Assembly: GCA_934667575.1 (NCBI GenBank)
Contig: CAKUME010000034.1
Span: forward strand, 1 to 8,412
DNA: 8,412 bases
Source of the DNA: an uncultured Eubacteriales bacterium
GTDB taxonomy: Bacteria > Bacillota > Clostridia > Oscillospirales > Acutalibacteraceae
Direction of reading: 5' to 3'
Made by a program: the position numbers and the translations under genes
Part shown: positions 6,006 through 8,412 of the stretch, piece by piece
How the letters are laid out: each line of letters begins with the position of its first letter
Position numbering within the stretch: the first letter of the stretch is position 1
The notes under the pieces: model-generated
Told to the model about the DNA's origin: nothing
Seen by the model: the letters and a program-made list of their open reading frames with translations, nothing else
Database searches by the model: none

Positions 6006-6126
6006 AAAAATAACCTCCCATAAACAGAACGCCCAATCGCGATCTGCGGATCCGATCAAATTTTCACCCGGCGGGGGATCCGGCCGCCGGAGGGGGAAGA
6101 AATGGAACTCTTTGTTTCTCTTTCTT
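6006..6126 (-). promoter_or_regulatory. Hsp20 messenger leader with a GC-rich hairpin
   Basis: If transcription begins near 6126, the leader is about 120 nt. It contains a seven-base all-GC stem, 6090-6084 pairing with 6074-6068 around a nine-base loop. A CCTCC stretch (6093-6089 on this strand) is complementary to the GGAGG of the ribosome site (6018-6014) and overlaps one arm of that stem. The two pairings exclude each other, so a temperature-sensitive leader is possible but not shown. Confidence 0.35.
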
Positions 6127-6132
6127 TCAACG

Positions 6133-6165
6133 ATTATATGATACTGCAAGAATGTTACAAATCAA
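6133..6165 (-). promoter_or_regulatory. Hsp20 promoter (two overlapping registers)
   Basis: On the minus strand, TTGTAA (6160-6155) with TATAAT (6138-6133), and TTGATT (6165-6160) with TATCAT (6143-6138), both have 16-bp spacers. Either would start transcription at about 6126-6132. No other convincing -10 and -35 pair was found between CIRCE and the gene. Confidence 0.6.
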
Positions 6166-6193
6166 GGGATAAAATGTGAATAAACCGTAAAAA

Positions 6194-6220
6194 TTAGCAC
6201 TCAACTGAGTAGAGTGCTAA
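6194..6220. promoter_or_regulatory. CIRCE operator (HrcA binding site)
   Basis: TTAGCACTC (6194-6202), nine bases, and GAGTGCTAA (6212-6220) match the known CIRCE consensus at every position. The symmetry extends four bases on each side (6190-6224). HrcA represses chaperone genes at this site until heat stress. Its edge is 188 bp before the Hsp20 start and about 28 bp upstream of the -35 box, farther than usual. No rightward gene lies on the other side, so Hsp20 is the only visible target. Confidence 0.95.
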
Positions 6221-6258
6221 TTTTATTTGTTTGACCGATACAGGCGGCATGTCCGCGG

Positions 6259-6283
6259 GCGGGCAGCGGCATTCCCTGCCCGC
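6259..6283. repeat. Unassigned eight-base-pair inverted repeat
   Basis: GCGGGCAG (6259-6266) and CTGCCCGC (6276-6283) form a perfect hairpin around a nine-base loop. No T-run directly follows on either strand: rightward, TATTTTTT begins eight bases later, and leftward there is none. It lies between the alr terminator and CIRCE. It may be a weak rightward terminator remnant or may be without function. Confidence 0.35.
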
Positions 6284-6303
6284 AAATATCTATTTTTTGA
6301 CGC

Positions 6304-6338
6304 AAAAAAACGCCGGACGGCGGGGGAGCCGTTCGGCG
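6304..6338 (-). terminator. Intrinsic terminator of the alanine racemase gene
   Basis: Read leftward, 6338-6328 pairs with 6321-6311 over 11 positions with a single A-C mismatch, around a six-base loop TCCCCC. Seven T residues follow (6310-6304). It begins 15 bp past the alr stop codon and isolates alr from the Hsp20 unit. Confidence 0.88.
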
Positions 6339-6353
6339 AAAAATGCGAAACGA

Positions 6354-7523
6354 TTATTTTTGCAGGCGAAGCATCAGCTCGTGGTCGATCACCTTGCCGC
6401 CGCGGATATACACGCGCGGCACGCGCTTGGACACTGCGCAGGTCAGCTCATAGGGGATGGTGCCCGCCAGCTCGGCCATTTGCTCGAGCGGATGCTCCGG
6501 CCCGAAAATTTCCACCTCGTCGCCCACCTGCACCTGCGGCAGATCCGTGAGGTCGATCATGCACATATCCATGCAGATTCGGCCGCGCAGGGGCGCGTCG
6601 CCATAGGCCGTGTGCACCGTGTAGCGGTTCGACAGGCAGCGGAAAAACCCGTCGGCATAGCCGATCGGCAGCACGCCCATGCGCGTGCGCGCCGGGGTGG
6701 TGTAGAGCCGGCCGTAGCTCACGCTGGTGCCCGGCTCATAGATTTTGATCGTGCCCACCACCGATTTTTCGCGCATCACCGGGCGCAGCCCGAGCGCCTG
6801 CGCGCCGTAGCCGTAGCCGTAGAGGAACAGCCCCGGCCGCACCATGTCGAGGTAGGTTTCGGGGCAGTTGGCCACCGCGCCGGTGTTTGCGCAATGGCGA
6901 ATGCGAAAATGCACGCCGCGCTGTTCCGCCGCACGGATCACGTCGCAAAACAGCCGGAACTGACGGTGCGTGTATTCCACCGACTCGGGCGCGGGGTCGT
7001 CCGACACCGCAAAGTGCGTGAACACGCCCTCCGCGTCGAGATGCGGCAGGCTGCACGCGCGCACCACGCCCGCCACGCCGCTTTCAAAGTGCGGCGGCGC
7101 GCAGATGAAGCCCAGCCGTGACATGCCGGTGTCCAGCTTAATGTGCACGCGCAGCGTTTTGCCGAGCCGCGCGGCCGCTTCTTCATATTCCTGCGCCTTT
7201 TTTTCGCAGCTCACGGTTTGGGTGATATCGTTGGCGATCAGCTGCGGCACCTGATCGGTGGGCGTGTGGCCCAGCACGAGGATCGGCATCGAAATGCCGT
7301 TAAAGCGCAGCTCGCGCGCCTCGTCCAGGCTCGACACCGCCAGATAATCCGCGCCCAGCTCCTCCAGTGTGCGCGACACCGCCACCGCGCCGTGGCCGTA
7401 GGCATCCGCCTTTACCACGCCGAGAAATTTCACCCCGCTGCCCACGCGCGCGCGCAGGGTGCGGTAGTTGTGTTCGAGCGCGTCCAGATCGATCTCGGCC
7501 CAGGTTCGTTTGAGTTCCGACAT
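6354..7523 (-). CDS. alr: Alanine racemase
   Basis: The 389-residue, pyridoxal-phosphate enzyme interconverts L- and D-alanine in the cytoplasm, supplying D-alanine for peptidoglycan. The N-terminal barrel carries the cofactor lysine in VVKADAYGHG (Lys38), the MSRLGF motif (134-139) and VRPGLFLYGY (228-237). The C-terminal domain has SVSYG (Tyr270, the position of the second catalytic base), PIGYADG (286-292), GRICMDM (314-320) and IPYELTCAVSKRVPR (356-370), with Tyr358 at the substrate entry. All catalytic residues are present and the length is typical. The ATG at 7523 is preceded by AAAGGAG (7538-7532) with eight bases between. An in-frame upstream ATG at 7640 would run across the promoter, so it is rejected. 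The gene has its own promoter and terminator and no operon partner. Broad alternatives, such as other amino-acid racemases of this fold, are unlikely given the exact motifs. Confidence 0.97.
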   Translation of the reverse strand: MSELKRTWAEIDLDALEHNYRTLRARVGSGVKFLGVVKADAYGHGAVAVSRTLEELGADYLAVSSLDEARELRFNGISMPILVLGHTPTDQVPQLIANDITQTVSCEKKAQEYEEAAARLGKTLRVHIKLDTGMSRLGFICAPPHFESGVAGVVRACSLPHLDAEGVFTHFAVSDDPAPESVEYTHRQFRLFCDVIRAAEQRGVHFRIRHCANTGAVANCPETYLDMVRPGLFLYGYGYGAQALGLRPVMREKSVVGTIKIYEPGTSVSYGRLYTTPARTRMGVLPIGYADGFFRCLSNRYTVHTAYGDAPLRGRICMDMCMIDLTDLPQVQVGDEVEIFGPEHPLEQMAELAGTIPYELTCAVSKRVPRVYIRGGKVIDHELMLRLQK

Positions 7524-7586
7524 ATTTTTTGCTCCTTTACGGCATTCGTTTTCGTTTGGTGGGATTTTGATATCCGATTTGATAAT

Positions 7587-7615
7587 AGTATAGTCCTTTT
7601 TTGCGCAAAAAGCAA
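7587..7615 (-). promoter_or_regulatory. Promoter of the alanine racemase gene
   Basis: On the minus strand, TTGCTT (7615-7610) and TATACT (7592-7587) are 17 bp apart. The start point would be near 7580, giving a leader of about 57 nt. The -35 box has the same sequence as the pyrophosphatase promoter. Confidence 0.72.
7598..7611. promoter_or_regulatory. 14-bp perfect palindrome inside the alr promoter spacer
   Basis: TTTTTGCGCAAAAA lies between the -35 and -10 boxes and overlaps the -35 box by two bases. A protein bound here would block polymerase, so it may be an operator. It could also simply be an A/T-tract arrangement that shapes promoter DNA. No known regulator was recognised. Confidence 0.3.
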
Positions 7616-7695
7616 GACGAAACCGCGCCGCACCGTGCAAAATTTTCTGCCCGCCGCGCCGCAGCGGGTGCTAATATTATCCCCGGCGCACGCGT

Positions 7696-8412
7696 TCACG
7701 GGCGTGCCGCGTCGGAGCGGTCGGTGGCGCGGCGATAGACCAGCACCGACACCGCCGCCGTGAGCGCCTCGGCCACCCAAAACGCGTGCCACACGCCGTC
7801 GGCGCCCCAAAACCGGCTCAGCACGAACGCAGCGGGCAAAATGATGACCGCATAGCGGCACAGCGAAATAATCAGCGACGCCGCACCCTTGCCGAGCCCC
7901 TCGAGCGCACCGCACACCGTGACCGACACGGCCGACACCACAAACCCCGCGCTGATGATGCGCAGTGCCCGCGCGCCGAGGCGAACGGTTTCGTCCGACT
8001 GCGAAAACAGCGCGATCAGCCGGTCGGGCACGCAGGCGCACACCACCGTGCCCGCGGCCATGATCGCCCCGCTGAGCAGCAGCACCAGCCGCAAAATGCG
8101 CGACACGCGCCTGTATTCGCCCGCGCCGTAGTTATAACCGACCAGCGGCCGCATGCCCTGCACAAAACCGTTGGCCGGCAGATACAAAAACGTTTGCAGC
8201 TTATAATAGATGCCCAACACGAGCACGCCCGTTTCCGAAAAGGCCGCCAAAATGGCGTTGAGCGCCGAGATCATCAGCGAGGGGAGCGCCAAATTCAGCG
8301 CCGCAGGCACGCCCACCGCATACAGCGCGCGCACCGTGCCGCGGTCGAGCCGCAGGTGTTTGCGGCGGATGCGCACCGGCAGCGGCCGCACCGCGCCCAC
8401 GATCAGATACAC
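7696..8412 (-). CDS. MATE-family multidrug/drug-sodium antiporter, C-terminal part
   Basis: The frame is open to the right edge, so the N-terminal half lies outside the window. The 238 visible residues fit the second half of an inner-membrane MATE transporter, which exports cationic drugs or metabolites using a sodium or proton gradient. Seen are a basic loop (VRIRRKHLRL), then GVPAALNLALPSLMISALNAIL, read at about residues 34-55, the strongly conserved NGFVQGMRPLVGYNYGAGEYRR (81-102), and four later hydrophobic segments around LVLLLSGAIMAAGTVVCACV, ALRIISAGFVVSAVSV, SLIISLCRYAVIILPAAFVL and FWVAEALTAAVSVLVY. The PLVGYNYGAG motif is diagnostic for the NorM/DinF-like group. The tail is short and ends in ATDRSDAARP. 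It reads in the same direction as alr, but 172 bp and an alr promoter lie between. No clear terminator follows. The transported substrate cannot be inferred. Confidence 0.9.
   Translation of the reverse strand: MYLIVGAVRPLPVRIRRKHLRLDRGTVRALYAVGVPAALNLALPSLMISALNAILAAFSETGVLVLGIYYKLQTFLYLPANGFVQGMRPLVGYNYGAGEYRRVSRILRLVLLLSGAIMAAGTVVCACVPDRLIALFSQSDETVRLGARALRIISAGFVVSAVSVTVCGALEGLGKGAASLIISLCRYAVIILPAAFVLSRFWGADGVWHAFWVAEALTAAVSVLVYRRATDRSDAARP

Noticed and set aside
7623..7668. The direct repeat CCGCGCCGC (7623-7631 and 7654-7662) and a weak CCCGC/GCGGG hairpin (7650-7668) after the transporter stop.
   Set aside because: The repeat is short and low in complexity for GC-rich DNA. The hairpin is not followed by a T-run (CAGAAAATTTT comes next), so it cannot be called a terminator.
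7666..7674. GGGTGCTAA, resembling one half of a CIRCE element, downstream of the transporter gene.
   Set aside because: There is no matching inverted half at nine bases distance, and the first positions deviate.

Overview
The window looks like a stretch of chromosome from a GC-rich member of the Bacillota, probably class Clostridia. This is inferred from several things seen together: sigma-A-type promoters with near-consensus boxes and 17-bp spacers, strong purine-rich ribosome sites, an exact HrcA operator (CIRCE) in front of an Hsp20 gene, a family II pyrophosphatase with CBS and DRTGG domains, and coding DNA rich in G/C at third positions between AT-rich promoters. No mobile element, CRISPR array, tRNA or rRNA was seen.

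Left part (1-2900). The first 21 codons of a leftward gene, possibly a glycoside hydrolase family 2 enzyme, run off the left edge. It is divergent from an AraC-family regulator (252-1085), and the two core promoters lie on top of each other (113-165). The regulator probably controls itself and the divergent gene. Next, with its own promoter and a strong terminator, is a 543-residue CBS-DRTGG manganese-type inorganic pyrophosphatase (1178-2809).

Middle (2960-5260). A two-gene operon encodes two different Gfo/Idh/MocA-family NAD(P)-dependent oxidoreductases whose reading frames overlap by four bases. They probably act on a sugar or cyclitol, but the substrate cannot be read from the sequence. 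The 290-bp gap after it holds the most interesting item: a near-consensus leftward promoter (TTGACT, 17 bp, TATACT) that drives no convincing gene. It reads instead into about 106 nt that fold into two hairpins, the second a terminator. I call this a candidate small RNA (about 5403 to 5298).

Right part (5460-8412), all leftward. An Hsp20 small heat-shock protein (5547-6005) has its own terminator, a roughly 120-nt leader with a GC hairpin, and a CIRCE operator that lies unusually far upstream. Alanine racemase (6354-7523), for cell-wall D-alanine, has its own promoter and terminator. The C-terminal 238 residues of a MATE-family efflux transporter enter from the right edge. The genes of this half appear to be independent single-gene units rather than one pathway.

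The 348-bp stretch without a gene (6006-6353) holds the Hsp20 leader, promoter and CIRCE, an unassigned hairpin and the alr terminator.
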